A DNA stretch of 64,000 nt, taken from contig CM070548.1 of the NCBI GenBank assembly GCA_036346405.1, positions 62,520,877 to 62,584,876 of the forward strand, written 5' to 3'. This DNA is from Phyllostachys edulis. Taxonomy: Eukaryota; Streptophyta; Magnoliopsida; Poales; Poaceae. How positions within the stretch are numbered: position 1 is the stretch's first letter; the number at the start of each line of letters is the position of its first letter. The position numbers and the translations under genes were made by a program. The notes under the pieces are model-generated. The model was not told the DNA's origin, did not search any database, and worked only from the letters and a program-made list of their open reading frames with translations. Positions 34,398-46,211 of the stretch are shown here, piece by piece.

Positions 34398-34850
34398 ATT
34401 TGCAAACCTCTTTTTATAGCTCTTAAAAAGGGGGGTTTTGTATGGGAAAATAAGTAGAAAGAAGCATTCCAAGAGATCAAGACAATGTCTTCAGCTCCAG
34501 TTCCAGCATTGCCTGATTATTCTCAACCTCTCATTTTTTAAGCTGATGCTAGTGGGTATGGAATTGGAGCAGTTTTGATGCAAGGAGGTTGGCCTATATC
34601 TTTCATGAGTAAAGCTATTGGTCCCAAGGCTGCAGCTATGTCTACTTATGACAAAGAAGCTCTTGCAATTTTGGAAGCAATCAAGAAATGGAAACACTAC
34701 TTTGCAGGGACCACTTTGCAGAGTTTGAGGTTCATCCAGGAATAGAGGCTCACTGAGGGGATTCAACATAAATTAATGGTGAAACTCTTGGGCTATCATT
34801 ACAAGGTGGAGTACAAGAAAGGGAGAGAGAACAAAGCAGCTGATGCACTT
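34398..34850 (+). pseudogene. Element C RNase H (continuation after element B)
   Basis: Pol of element C resumes directly after the ATTFG-position duplication (bases ATTTG). The plus-strand sequence gives SSAPVPALPDYSQPLIF (about 34485-34535), a stop, then ADASGYGIGAVLMQ with the first catalytic Asp, SKAIGPKAAAMSTYDKEALAI with the conserved Glu, and WKHYFAG. A second stop lies at about 34743. A frame from 34776 continues with the KLLGYHYKVEYKKGRENKAADALSR block that ends RNase H. The stops make it inactive. Confidence 0.85.
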
Positions 34851-36330
34851 TCAAGAGTAAAAATTAATGAACAATTGGAAGCTATTACCACAGCCACCCC
34901 TATGTGGATTACAGAAGTCATAGCAAGTTATGAGGAGGATGAAAAGTGTAAAGAACTCATTACTCAACTTAGTATCAATGCCAACTCACGACTCCACTAC
35001 TCTCTGAAACATGGCATCTTGAGATACAAGGGTAAATTATATGTGGGATCTCACACAAAGTTAAAGAAGAGTCCGATGACATCATTTTCATGATTCTACA
35101 CTGGGAAGGCACTTTGGAGAGAGAGCTACTTATCAAAGATTGAAACTGCTCTTCTATTGGCCGAAAATGAAACATGAGGTGGAGGAATTTGTCAAGAGTT
35201 GTGATGTATGCCAAAAGAATAAGTCAGAACATGTACCCTATCCTGGTTTGCTGCAGCCAATTCCAGTACCTGAAATGGTTTGGACTCACATATCCATGGA
35301 TTTCATTGAAGGTTTACCAAAATCTAAAGAAAAAGAGATAATCTTAGTAGTGGTTGACAGGCTTACTAAATATTCTCATTTCATTGCTTTGAACCATCCA
35401 TTTACAGTCCAAAGTGTGGTTAAGGTGTTCATTGATAACATATTCAAACATCATGGACTGCCTTCTGTCATCATCACAGATAGGGACCGGATCTTCGCTA
35501 GTCACTTATGGCAAGACCTGTTTAAGACCCTGGGGGTTAAGCTGAGGTTGAGTATGGCATATCACCCTGAGATCGACAGTCAAACTGAGAGAGTGAACCA
35601 GTGTTTGGAGAGTTATTTGAGGTGCATGGTCTTTACAAATCCTAAGAGATGGTGCAGTTGGTTGTCAACAGCTGAATGGTGGTATAAAACAAACTTCCAT
35701 ACTGCATTGAAAATGACACCCTTTCAAGCTCTCTATGGATTCCCACCTCCACAAATCACTAAAGTTGGTTTACCAGATTCACCTAATGAAGAAGTTAAAG
35801 GACTTCTTCAAAGGAGGCCGTTAGCCTTACAAGTTATCAGAGACAATCCAATGAAGGCTCAAAACAAAATAAAATCCTATGTTGACAAGAATAGAACCGA
35901 AAAGGAATTCAATGTTGGGGATATGGTATATTTGAAAATTTAGCCTTACAGACACACTTCACTGAGTTTGCATCGATCCCTAAAACTTCATTCAAAGTTT
36001 TATGGTCCTTTTAGAGTGTTGGAAAGGATTGGAAAGGTGGCATATAAACTTCTATTACTGGAAGGTTGTCAGTTACACCCCACATTCCATGTGAGCCAAT
36101 TGAAGAAGCAAAAAGGCGACAAAGCAATTCCAAATTCAGAGCTTCCACTGATTGACAAAGAGGGTAACATCAAGGTGGCACCGGTGGCTGTGATAGAAAG
36201 GAGAATGATTCCTCGCAACAATGAACCGGTAATACAATGGCTAATTCACTGGATGAAGTTACCACTTTCAGCTGCCACTTGGGAGGACGTAGACTTCATC
36301 CTGAAGGTATTCCCCAATTTCATCCCTTGA
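34851..36330 (+). pseudogene. Element C integrase with C-terminal chromodomain-like segment
   Basis: The zinc-binding part is near 35090-35220 (YWPKMKHEVEEFVKSCDVCQ). The frame 35140-35943 carries SMDFIEGLPKS (first Asp), VIITDRDRIF (second Asp) and HPEIDSQTERVNQ (Glu), so the D,D,E triad is present. A stop at 35941-35943 precedes the frame 35968-36330, which has GPFRVLERIGKVAYKLLL, LHPTFHVSQLKK and a C-terminal IQWLIHWMKLPLSAATWED segment matching the chromodomain end of chromoviruses. A frame change also lies near 35090. The chromodomain is thought to guide insertion towards marked chromatin. Confidence 0.87.
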
Positions 36331-36336
36331 GGACAA

Positions 36337-36358
36337 GGAACTCAAGGAGGAGGGAAAT
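36337..36358 (+). other. Polypurine tract of element C
   Basis: The purine-rich AAGGAGGAGGGAAA lies directly before the TG of the 3' LTR, the normal priming site of plus-strand DNA synthesis. Confidence 0.8.
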
Positions 36359-36904
36359 GCCAGGAATCCAACTCCTGATGTCTATTTCTGAATCGGTATT
36401 TGGGTGTGTGGCTGAGATGGAAGCGGGAAGCTCTTATGAAGATCTAACGGTGTATGACCATACGGCGGGAGTCATGGTATTTGGGTGTGTGACCAAGATG
36501 AAAGCCGGAAGCTCTTATGAAGATCTAACGGTGTACAACCATACGGCGGGAGTTACCGCACGACAACTACTTCACTTACCGGGGGCGCAAAGGCTAACTA
36601 ACCCTGTTCATCCGATCACGATCTAACGGTGTACGACCATACGGCAAGAGTTACCACGTGACAACGAGGGACATCTTTTAATTACTCTTACTTTTTAGCT
36701 CTTGTCTTTTATCTTCCTTTACCGAACTCAGCCTATAAAAGCCTTGTAAGGAGCAGATGCTCAGTATCTTTGAATCATTGCAAACCCTAGCCACAATAGC
36801 ATTGCTTCGTGTCTCTAGTTTGTAGTTTCCATTTTTGTGCCGAAAGGAATCGAAACGAAGTTTCTTGCCTTGCGATTTTCTCCTGTATCTTTTTGTTCTT
36901 GACA
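36359..36904 (+). mobile_element. Element C 3' LTR
   Basis: It starts TGCCAGGAATCC and ends TTCTTGACA. It has the same 81-bp U3 repeats (unit starts 36395 and 36476) and CTATAAAAGCC TATA block as the 5' LTR. Differences from the 5' LTR are scattered and many, so this is an old insertion. Confidence 0.88.
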
Positions 36905-39390
36905 TGGCGCCACCCCTCTGCCTCCCACGCCGGCCCCCTCCTCCACTCTCTCCTGCGCCGCCGCCGCCCCTCTCCTCCCACGTCGGCCCCCTCCTCCTTC
37001 CCCGCCATGCGGCCCCCCTCTTCCTCCCGCATCGGCCCCCTCCTCCTTGTGATCCTTCGGTGGTGGTGTTGGCGGCGAACTCATGATCTGAACCAGGCAC
37101 GCTCGGCTCTGATCCCTCACCGCTTCACGTGACCATGGTCAGTGTCTTCTCGTGTGCTTGTGATTTGTTCCCAGATCTAGCTACAACTCTACGATTGGTC
37201 TGAGTAATTGTTCCATGTTGAGATATGGGTTCCAAAGATTTGGATTTTGATTGGAGCTTAGATTTTGTATGCTCGTACATAACACCTGCGTTTGTTCACT
37301 CGATAGATTGCAATCATGAATGATATGCGAGGACAAATGTAATGCTAGTTTTCACAGAATTGTTTTAGCTTGTTAGAACAAGATGTTGAGCAATAACTGT
37401 AATATGATGCTGTGCATCGATATAAACTACGGTAGAATTGAGTATTTCTCTGAACTTTACTCTGTAGATGGTAAAATATGTTGAGTATGTGGGGAGGAAG
37501 GAAAGACGGTTGAATTGTTTTGGGGCGGTGAAATTTAGACCCTGTATGGGAATACATGAGCTTAGGTGAATTAAATTAACTTGCTTGAATGACAAATGGG
37601 TTGGATGGATTCATTTTTTGGCATTCATGGCGGTGCGTTGGTTCGGATGTCATGCGAAAGCATGAAATGTGTGTTTTAACTTTGAAAATACATTGTTTTT
37701 GGATCTTCCAGGTTGGGACTGCACATGATTGTTCAAAATATACACTGTTATGCTAGTCTTGCTTGCAAGGTCAGGAAATCGGTTGGTTTGCAGAGTAGAG
37801 TGCAATTTAGATGCAAGTTGATCAGCTTGTACTATAATTTACTAAAACAGTTCTCTTCGCTATATAAGTACAATGGCAAGCACTTTAGGATACCTTGCTG
37901 TGTTGTGCTCAACTAGCATCTTACACTAGTCCACCTGCAGCAACAACACGAATTTTGATATCAACTGAGGTGAATTTTCCAGGATTCATTGGCTGCAACA
38001 CCTTGGTGCACCGAGTGAGCTCACCCTGGACAATGGATTGGGTGACAAAATCGTCATCTCAAATCAAATGCAAAGTAGGTTGAATTGATCTATGAAACAA
38101 GGCATCTCTTTTCAACATTGTAAAGATCACATGATTAAATTATGGTTAATTTTTGAAATGCAGTTGGTCAGATGCAGTGTCGTGGAATCCTCACTTGCAG
38201 ATGGAGGCATGTTACAAAGATTTTATCTGTGTAGAAAATGCAAAGGTATGAAATCTGACATAAGTCAGAAACCTCTATAAACATTTGTTTGCTTTCCACT
38301 TTCCTGAATGAAATCATGAAGAGGTACAATTCATAATTGCATAATTTTTACTGATGATATGGTCAATTGCATTATGTAGATTGAACCAGTTCAACTGGAG
38401 CCAAAACAATCTTGGGTGGCATAGCAGAAAATTGTACTAATCTGAAGCTAAACGGAGCAAAACAATAGAATACAGCAAATACGCTGCAAAAGGAATCCCA
38501 TTTTACCTTTCTGGCAATGTGAAATGCAAATGTCATTCCTCCAATATATTTCCTTCAACTTATGCCATCGTAGTAGATACTGTAATTTGTACATTTTTTC
38601 TTTACTTCTGGTGTACTCTAATATTTTGATTGTACCTATGAATATTGCAAAGTAATAAAATTATTTTCTTCGAAGCAAGAATTGCAATGTGGTGCACCTC
38701 GAGTAAATTCTCCAATGTTAATTCTTTAATAATTTCGAATTGTACAAATTGCAAAAATATTGAGAAAGTAACATGTTTGTCGTGGATACAAATGCATAAA
38801 TTAATTGATTGTGTAATATTGTTTATTGTGATTATTTATGTAATATTTTTTTACTGTAATAATTATTTATCATATTTTTTATGTAATGATTGTTTATTGT
38901 AATAATTGTTGTTAATTGCGGTTAATTGCGTTAATTGCGGTAGTCGTTTTTAATTATAGTCGATTGCGGTAATTGTAATCAATTGTGTTAATTGCGGTGG
39001 CCGCGGTAGTTGTCGTTAATTGCAGTCATTTGCGTTAATTGCAGTTAATTACGTTAATTATAGTCAATTGCGTTAATTGTCGTTAGTTGTCATTAAATGT
39101 CGTTAGTTGTCATTAATTGCTGTTAATTGCATTAATTGCCATTAAATGGCATCAAACAAGCTATTACTTGCCTCAGGGGTATCTCATATATTCCCTATCT
39201 TAGAAACTGCAGCCAGCCTACCTAAAAGTCGGATAACCAAACACAAAACCTCTTCAGCCCAACCATTTAGCCCTACAACCTTACCAAAAACCACTTTTTA
39301 GAAAAGCTACAGTCGTGTCAAAGAGGCTCGGAGTCCGAGAGATAGAGGGGCTTCGAGAGTTTCCCCTCTCCTATAACACCCCGGCCCATC
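36905..39390. other. Non-coding flank of element C
   Basis: The first 170 bp are GC-rich pyrimidine repeats matching the style of 12540-12733; open frames there (for example 36809-37132) are compositional. The rest is AT-rich without a recognisable gene. Near 39200-39330 come ACCAAACACAAAACC and AGAAAAGCTAC, loosely reverse-complementary in style to 12355-12400, hinting that the outer limits might be ends of an old DNA transposon. That is weak. Confidence 0.45.
38905..39150 (+). repeat. Degenerate short tandem repeat (TTAATTGCGG-type)
   Basis: Repeated units of 10-12 bp (GTTAATTGCGGTTAATTGCG, TTAATTGTCGTTAGTTGTC and similar) extend over about 245 bp. They contain many TTAATTGCG/CAATTAA half-sites. 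Confidence 0.8.
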
Positions 39391-40350
39391 CTCTAGGCTC
39401 AAAATGCTACCACTACACCATAACCATTACGAAGTTTGCGCAGCGAATTTAACAACTAAATATATATTACAGCAAAAGTGATTATCTAGGGAAAATAGTT
39501 TGCAGTAGTGACTGCATGTGACATGGATGTGCTATTCTCCCTTCTCGATGCATGCCATCTTCATCGTTTCCCTAAACACCAAAATAAATAAGAGTGAGTC
39601 TGAAGACTCAGCAAGCACATAATAGAAACGATAAACACTACCACACAAACATAAACCTAACCATTTCATTATTTCCATCATAATCTTCCCATTAATGCAA
39701 TGCACCAATATTGTACATGCTCATTTGCTCATATGCATCTCACCAGCTGATGCCGGTATCGCGGAGTGTTCACCCGTCGATGACACACTCTTCCCCCATC
39801 TTTGTTAGGATGGGGTCCCTACATTGTAGGACGTTATCTAGTCCCTACAAATGTAAGATTTTATCTAGAGCACTCCGAATTAATCATATATCTTTCTCAC
39901 CGACCTTACCAGAATAGTTACATGACTTTCTCACCGACTTGACTCGTGGATTTTTACCATGATGCAGAATGCATATGTCCATTGTCATTAACATGGTTCA
40001 TCATCGTCATCATTAACAGGGTAGCCTCATTGCTCACCCTGTTCCATCATTATAGCCATCATCATATAAACATCATCATAACACGCAAACATCACATATT
40101 TCATAGCACTTACAGGCTATCGCTCTACCATGCACTTGCCTGTTAACCAAGCGAAGCAGAGTAACGTGCGGATGGCGCCGTTCCAGAACCTCCACCTGAA
40201 CAAGCATTCAACCAGACTCAACACATTGTAGCAGTACATGTACACATAAGGACGCCATTATTCCCACGCACAATTCTGACACAAACAAACCCCTCTCAAT
40301 GAACTATTCTGCTAAACTGGTACCCAAATAATGATGAGTTAGGGCTCGCA
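39391..40350 (-). mobile_element. Probable truncated giant-LTR fragment
   Basis: TATAACACCCCGG at 39391 is the reverse complement of the GGGGTGTTA-type LTR end seen in large-LTR gypsy families. At about 39592-39620, minus-strand TGCTTGCTGAGTCTTCAGACTCAC resembles the TTGCTGAGT...TACTCA block near 2295-2320 and 22435-22460. No other end or TSD was recognised, so the right limit is arbitrary. Confidence 0.45.
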
Positions 40351-41727
40351 TCGTCTAACCTAGCGAATAAAAATTTATATGTGCGCCCCTATTTTTTTTC
40401 CACCCCTTTCTTTTCTTTCTTTCCTCTTTTTTTTCTTTCCTGGCCGAAGCCATCTCCTCTACTGGCCTTATCTCTTCGCCTGCTCCCTCTACTCTGGCTC
40501 TCTCCCCCTTTCTTGCTCCATCGACACACCGCCTTCCCTCCACCTCGGCGCCTCCTCGGCTCTCCGCCTCATTGCGGCTCCATGGCGTCCTACATTGCTG
40601 CATACTGTACCGCTTCCTGTGGGTGCCGCCAGTGTGCCTCACCCGGCCGACACAGTGCGCCACTCCCGAGCTCCCCTTACGCTCGATGGCTCCTCTCCAC
40701 CCCTCGCCACTGGCAGCATCATCGCGCCTCCCTACGGTTGCCGCCCTCCGAGCTCTAACTAGGAAGTCTTCTCTTACCCCCCTTGTACTATACGCGCGCT
40801 AGTGCTGTGTCCTGCTTGCTCTTGTGCTATGCTTGCGCGATCATGATGGGTAACTAGAGTGGGATGGGTAACCTACCCGGTGTGTCGGTTCCGAGGTGGG
40901 AAGTAGCTACGACGATGTTCTTGGTGGCCGTAACTTTGCTCCCTAGTGGGTGCTTGTTCTCTTGAGGTGGTGGGTGGCTTCTCTGGTGGTGCTTGCTTAC
41001 AAAGGGAGGAAAGTGTTGGATTCTTTGGTGGGTTGTGTCTCTGGTGATTTCTCTGGTGGTGTTTACTTAAGGAGAGAGGAAGGATATAGCCTCTTGGCCA
41101 TGTAGTGGCTTGATCTTATCTTTTTAGATCATCGCCAATGTTGTGTTTTAGTCGGTTCAAATGAGGAGAGAGAAGACATTGAATCGATTCAATACATTGG
41201 AGAGGTCGGTTCCAACAAAAAAATACATGGAACCAAACTCTACTTAGGAATCAATTCAATGCATTAAACAACTCATATGAGTATTAAACAACTACATAGA
41301 AAAGAGTGCGTTTGAGAGAGGATATTATTATTTTGTGGTTTTTTAATATAATGTGGGTCCCAATTATTAGTAGGAATCAGTTCAATACATTAGAGAAAAA
41401 CAAGCTCAGTTTCTAGAATACTTACGTGGCATAACTTTGAATCGATGTCGGTTCAATATACCAAAAATACTCTTAGCCCCTTCTCTCTGGCTTGATCAAG
41501 AAAGAGTCTTTTTCTACTGCGAAAACTAAGTTAGTAAAAAACGTTGGATTCTTAATTTTCGCTTTCCCCCTGTTTTCATTTCTACTGGCGTTATATCTCC
41601 AGTTTTCGACCTCAAGCTCTGCTCTGACCGTTTTATTCCTTCCCACCACAACCACGCCACCTCACCCGCTTCACTGCTTCACCAACTACCAATTGATACC
41701 ACCTCGTTCTCTCTCTCGCGCGCTCTG
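40351..41727. other. Gene-free stretch before the Cys-rich ORF
   Basis: About 40381-40800 is GC-rich with overlapping frames in all phases (for example 40379-40762) and no domain, so I do not call a gene. About 41130-41470 has repeated ATTGAATC/GTCGGTTCAATACATT motifs, suggesting an old small transposon. About 41480-41727 is pyrimidine-rich and could be a 5' UTR for the ORF that follows. Confidence 0.4.
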
Positions 41728-41892
41728 ATGGACTACGCGGGCGGCGCGCCGGCGCCTGAGCCTGCACCGGTGAGGGCGCGGGCGCGGTGGTGCTACTGCC
41801 GCTGCTTCCGGCGGTGGGGCCGCTGCTTCTGCTGCTGCTACTGCTGCAACCCCTTCCCCACCCAGGACGACCTCCGCGCCGCCGCCACCTGA
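41728..41892 (+). CDS. Small Cys-rich ORF, 54 codons, function unknown
   Basis: The ORF begins ATG at 41728 and stops TGA at 41890-41892. The predicted peptide has an acidic/Pro/Ala N-terminus (residues 1-15), an Arg-rich stretch (16-32), a Cys cluster with 9 Cys between residues 22 and 40 (pattern CYCRCF...CFCCCYCC), and a short polar tail (NPFPTQDDLR). The upstream 200 bp look like a 5' UTR. A possible donor site, CAG|GTGCTT, follows about 40 bp after the stop. It is reminiscent of small membrane-associated or palmitoylated Cys-rich plant peptides, but I do not recognise a family. The high GC makes a chance ORF possible. The downstream sequence is interrupted by element D. Confidence 0.4.
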   Translation: MDYAGGAPAPEPAPVRARARWCYCRCFRRWGRCFCCCYCCNPFPTQDDLRAAAT

Positions 41893-42887
41893 ACCCCCAC
41901 CCCACCCCAGTACCCCACCCTGTAGGGTCTCCCAGGTGCTTCTTTTCCTGCTTACTCGTATGATTCGCGTGTCTTCTAGTTGGTGTACTCACTACTAAGC
42001 AATATTAGCTAGTTGGTTATTCCGTGTGCTTGGCCGCCTTGGCGTGATCAGGGTGGATGGTTTTGCGTTGGTTTGTTTCGGATTGGAGCTAGCGGGCGGG
42101 TTTGGTATCTCTCGATTGGGCGTTTGGAGGCGGCGTGCTGCCTTCGGAGGCTCGCGTGATCGCGTGTCCATCGGGCTGGTGTTGGGATGGAGCAGTTTGT
42201 GGTTGATTCGTGCTCTCTTCACCCGCTAAAGATTTTAGGTTTTAGTGCACACGGGAGAACGCGGAGGATCTCCTCCACGTCCGATTCTGGAGAATCTAGT
42301 TGGTGCTGCCACGTGGGCGACTCTACAGACTGCTGAGTGCCCTCGATGTAAAAGTCTTGAATTGAATCGGGTCTGAGTGATTTGAATTGGGCAGGGTAAT
42401 CTGGTGATCTTGTGCTTGGGTGTTCTACACTTCTAGTGCTGTTGGTTTGTATGGTAAAATTAGGAAGCTCTCCATTCCAAGCAACATATGAGTGACTTGG
42501 AAGTCGTGAATTGAGTAGTGAATTCCAGTGTTGCTCTGTTTGGATGACGACGGAACGAATGGGTTTGATTTGCGTGCTTTCTGTCATCTAAGACCACTTC
42601 ATGCTATGCTTTTAGATTTGTTGCTGTTTAGTATTTGAACTAGTATATGTTTTCATTACGGGCTGAAGCTTTACCCAGCCGTAATGTGCCCTGAGCAATA
42701 AGGGTAGAATTACAAGATCTTATTCAAGAGAAAATGATCTACTACTCTTCGCTGATGGTACAGAAACCAGAATGTATGCACATTAGTAGTAATTATCATT
42801 TGTCTAAGTATACATGAGTTAACCTACTTAGCTGTTGTTAGCGCTGCAAATTCACTTGATTGATAACACGAAGTGAACTGTTGCTTC
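41893..42887. other. Gene-free stretch between the Cys-rich ORF and element D
   Basis: No domain is recognisable in any frame. It could be intron or 3' UTR of a transcript starting near 41500 and continuing beyond element D (47619 onwards), but there is no direct evidence. 42883-42887 is the GCTTC duplication of element D. Confidence 0.4.
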
Positions 42888-43017
42888 TGTTATGAATAGC
42901 AACTTGTATTTCCAGAGGGCCAAAGGGCCAGTATATATACACAAAGTACAGGTGGTGAATATGCCAATAACCCCTCATAACAATGGGAAATAACACACTA
43001 TACATATATCTCTAACA
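42888..43017 (-). mobile_element. Element D 3' LTR
   Basis: It is 130 bp long, next to the CCCCCTCTC complement of the polypurine tract. It differs from the right copy at about one base. Confidence 0.93.
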
Positions 43018-43349
43018 CCCCCTCTCAAACTCATGGTGGATCAACAACACTGAGTTTGGAGAGGTAGAAGCCGTGCTGTGCTCGAGTCTGGGCCTTCGTG
43101 AAGAAATCCGCTATCTGAAGCTCTGAAGGCACATACTGAAGAGCAATCACTGATCATGCACACAAGACCTTATGAAGGAAGCATCAACACCAATATGCTT
43201 AGTGAGCTCATGCTTCACAGGTCACGAACATCTTGATAGCACTGTCTTTCGACAAGAGAGGAGTCGGTGTAGTAACAGAAACACCAAAATCCTCAAGTAA
43301 CCATCGTAGCTAAGTAATCTCTGCTGTCAAGAGAGCCATAGCTCGCAAC

Positions 43350-45032
43350 TCAGCCTCTACACTCGAACGGGACACTGCAGTCTGTTTCTTCGTCTTCCAG
43401 GCAATAAGCGAACCACCAAGAAAAACACAATGGCGAGATAGACCGGCGATCGAGGATCGCCGCCCAAGTAGCATCCGAATAAACTGAAGGCAGAACGAGT
43501 GGAGCGTGGAAAGAAGAGACGGCGAGAGATAGTCCCACGAAGGTATCGTAGAACTCGAAGAAGGTGGCTGTAGTGGACCTGAGTGGGAGCAGAAACGAAC
43601 TGACTCAGAATGTGAACTAGATAAGTGATATTCAGACGAGTAACAGCAAGGTAGACAAGACTCCCAACAAGATGACGATAGTGAGTCGGATCAGAAAGAG
43701 GCTCGCCATCAGTGGGTTGGAGGTGAACATTGAGCTCCATGGGAGTCTCAACAGTACGCTGATCAGTGAGGGAGGCGCGATCAAGAAGATCCTGAATATA
43801 CTTCTCTTGGGACATAAAGAAACCATCTGGAGTGGAAGTAACCTCAATCCCAAGGAAGTAACGAAGAGGACCAAGATCCGATATAAGGAACTGTTCACTA
43901 AGACGAGCCTTGACAAAGGCAATGTACTCAGAATCATCTCTGGTAATGATCATATCATCAACATACAGAAGAAGAAGAGTCCGACCACGAGACGAAGTGT
44001 TGACAAAGAGCGCAGGATCATGATCACTCATTTGAAAAGCCAGCAGCGATGACCACAGAGGAGAAGCGCCAAACCAAGCACGAGGGGCTTGCTTAAGGCC
44101 ATAGAGAGAGTGACGAAGGCGACAGACCATGCCCTTAGGAACAGAATACCCAGGTGGCGGATGCATATAGACCTCCTCACGCAACTCGCCATTAAGAAAG
44201 GCATTCTTGACGTCAAGCTGAGAAACAGACCCGATGGCGAGCAGCGACGCCACCGAAAGAAGAGCGCGACAAGTGGTCATGTGGGCTCACAGAGCAAAAG
44301 TCTCGTCAGAAGTCACGACCATGCTCTGTTGGAAGCCACGAGCAACAAGACGCGCCTTTATAGCGCCAAGAGAGCCATCGAGCGAGTCTTAATCTTATAG
44401 ACCCACTTACATGTGATGGGACGAGAGTGAGATGGAAAAGGAACAAGATCCCAAGTACCAGTACGCTCAAGGGCAGCAATCTCCTCGGCCATGGCATGCT
44501 GCCACTCAGGATGAGTAACAGCATCCCGGTAGGAGGCAGGCTCACGAGTAGCTACGCCAGCAAAGGCAAAACGGGTAGGGGGCCGAATCGACTGGCGATC
44601 GCGGAGAGCGTAGCGAGGAGAAGACGGCCCATCAGGGGAAGATGAAGCATCAGAAGAAGATGGAACATCAGGAGAAGATGGCTCATCTGGAAGATCCTCA
44701 ATACGAGGTCGACGAGTGTAGACAAGTGTAGTGGGGGGAGCCTGAGGAGCCGCAGGAGGCGAAGCATGCGGCGACAATGGTGGAGAGGCCACATGAGGAA
44801 TATGTAGAGACTCAGTGGGACGGGTGGACGAGGGCAAGACAGATATATGTGTATCTGGAAAGGTCAAAAAGGACAGAGACTCCACAGAGGAAGCCGAAGG
44901 AGAGGCAGGACGTGGGTAGAAGGGACGAGACTCGTCGAAAGTCACATCCCGAGAAATCCGCATACGTCGACCAACAGGATCCCAGCACCGATAGCCCTTG
45001 TGCTCGACCTTCAGTATCCCGAAAAAATACAC
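43350..45032 (-). pseudogene. Element D reverse transcriptase and RNase H
   Basis: Minus frames 45032-44358 and 44280-43357. The first holds the integrase-RT spacer (HKGYRCWDPVGRRMRISRDV) and the RT start (HAMAEEIAALERTGTWDLV, CKWVYKIK). The second has QLDVKNAFLNGEL, CRLRHSLYGLKQAPRAWF and LLLYVDDMIIT (catalytic Asp pair present), RYFLGIEV, then the connection. RNase H sequence near 43500 (YSDATWA) continues in another frame. Frame changes lie near 44300 and 43550. In copia elements RT follows integrase, as here. The enzyme is inactive in this copy because the reading frame is interrupted. Confidence 0.88.
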
Positions 45033-46200
45033 TCAACAGATGACGATCGGTTTGGTGCGTTCTCGGCGAGAGGAGAACGTAGCAAACGCAACCAAATGCG
45101 AACGAAGGCGAGTAATCGGAAGAAGACCACAGAGACGCTCAACAGGGATCGCACCCTGAAGAGCAAAAGAGGGTTAGATGTTGACGAGATAGGTGGCAGT
45201 GGAAACAGCCTCGGCCCAAAAGTGAGATGGAATAGAGGCAGCAATCATCAGTGCACGAGCCGACTCAAGGAGGTGACGATGCTTGCGCTCAACGACACCA
45301 TTCCGAGCATGTGCACCAGACAAGAGAATCGGCGAGAGTGCCCCGCTTTCGGCAAGGAAGCCGCTTGCAGTAACGAGAGAGGTACTCGCCAGCAGAGTCA
45401 GCCACGAAAGACACGAATAGGAGTGGAGAACTGTGTGCGAACCATAGTGGCAAACTGTTTATAGATAGATAAGGCTCACTACGAGAAGACATGAAATATA
45501 TCCAAGTGTGGCGAGAGAAATCATCTATAAATATGATATAGTATCGATGACCCCCTTTCGAAACGAAGGGAGCCGGACCCCAAACATCAGAATGAACAAG
45601 ATCAAAAGGACGATGAGACACTGACTCACTATGAGGATAAGGAAGCTGAATCTGTTTGCCTAACTTACAGCCCTGACAATCTAAAGACATGTCTCCTGAG
45701 ACAGACCCTAGAAGACCACGGCGAACTAAAGACGATGAGCGAGATCCGCATGAGATGGCCATGACGGTGATGCCACTTCTTTGGAAAGAGCCGTAGATGG
45801 AGTGGCGAAGCGAGAGACCGACAATGACGGTGGCAGGCGGAAGGAAGGTGAAGCAGATCAAGCTCCCAAAGACGCTGTGAGTCAAGGCGCCGAGGGCAGA
45901 ACCAACCAGAGCTCCGTGTGGCGGTCTGAACACAACAAGAGTCGAGTCGAGAATGACCGACAACCAAGATCGATGTCCCAAAGAAAAGAAGTCAGATGGT
46001 AAGGCGAGGAACATGAGCAACAGAGGAACATGAAAAGATGAGTTGCTAAGAGGTCCTCGGCGAGAGACAAAAGAGAGGTACCATCGGCAGAAGAACACCG
46101 ACAGGAGAATCAAGAGGTGTAATGAAGGATGAGTGGAAGAATCGAGTCATGTGAAAAGATGCTCCGAAATCAAGAATCCACGGGAGGTGCCTGACCGTGG
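45033..46200 (-). pseudogene. Element D protease end and integrase
   Basis: Near 46190-46140 the minus strand encodes WILDFGASFHMT, the copia protease active-site block with DFG where D(S/T)G is usual. The frame 46113-45289 then covers the zinc-binding region and integrase core start: CQGCKLGKQIQLPYP, FDLVHSDVWGPAP (first Asp), YYIIFIDDFSRHTWIYF. Further pieces down to 45033 lie in other frames. The DFG change may impair the protease; family variants would need comparison. Confidence 0.82.
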
Positions 46201-46211
46201 AGGTGGTGGTT

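Larger units (their letters stand above)
12734..36904 (+). mobile_element. Element C: chromovirus-type Ty3/gypsy retrotransposon
   Basis: The 5' LTR is 12734-13273 and the 3' LTR 36359-36904; both share internal 81-bp repeats. The primer site TGGTATCAGAGC (initiator tRNA-Met type) directly follows the 5' LTR and a purine-rich tract precedes the 3' LTR. The gag-PR-RT-RH-INT order and a chromodomain-like end after integrase place it among the chromoviruses. Flanking pentamers are CGGCG (12729-12733) and TGGCG (36905-36909), a TSD with one C/T change. Element B splits it at 16438/34398. Without B and one TSD it is about 6.2 kb. Stops and frameshifts make it defective. Confidence 0.88.

Noticed and set aside
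36678..37132. Gly/Arg-rich ORFs on both strands
   Set aside because: They arise from CCTCC/GCCGCC repeats and overlap the element C LTR end.
40379..40802. Plus-strand ORFs up to 127 codons
   Set aside because: Three frames are open at once in pyrimidine-rich DNA, with no domain and no clear gene signals.
44089..45464. Plus-strand ORFs up to 205 codons
   Set aside because: They are the opposite strand of element D pol, whose minus-strand motifs are unmistakable.
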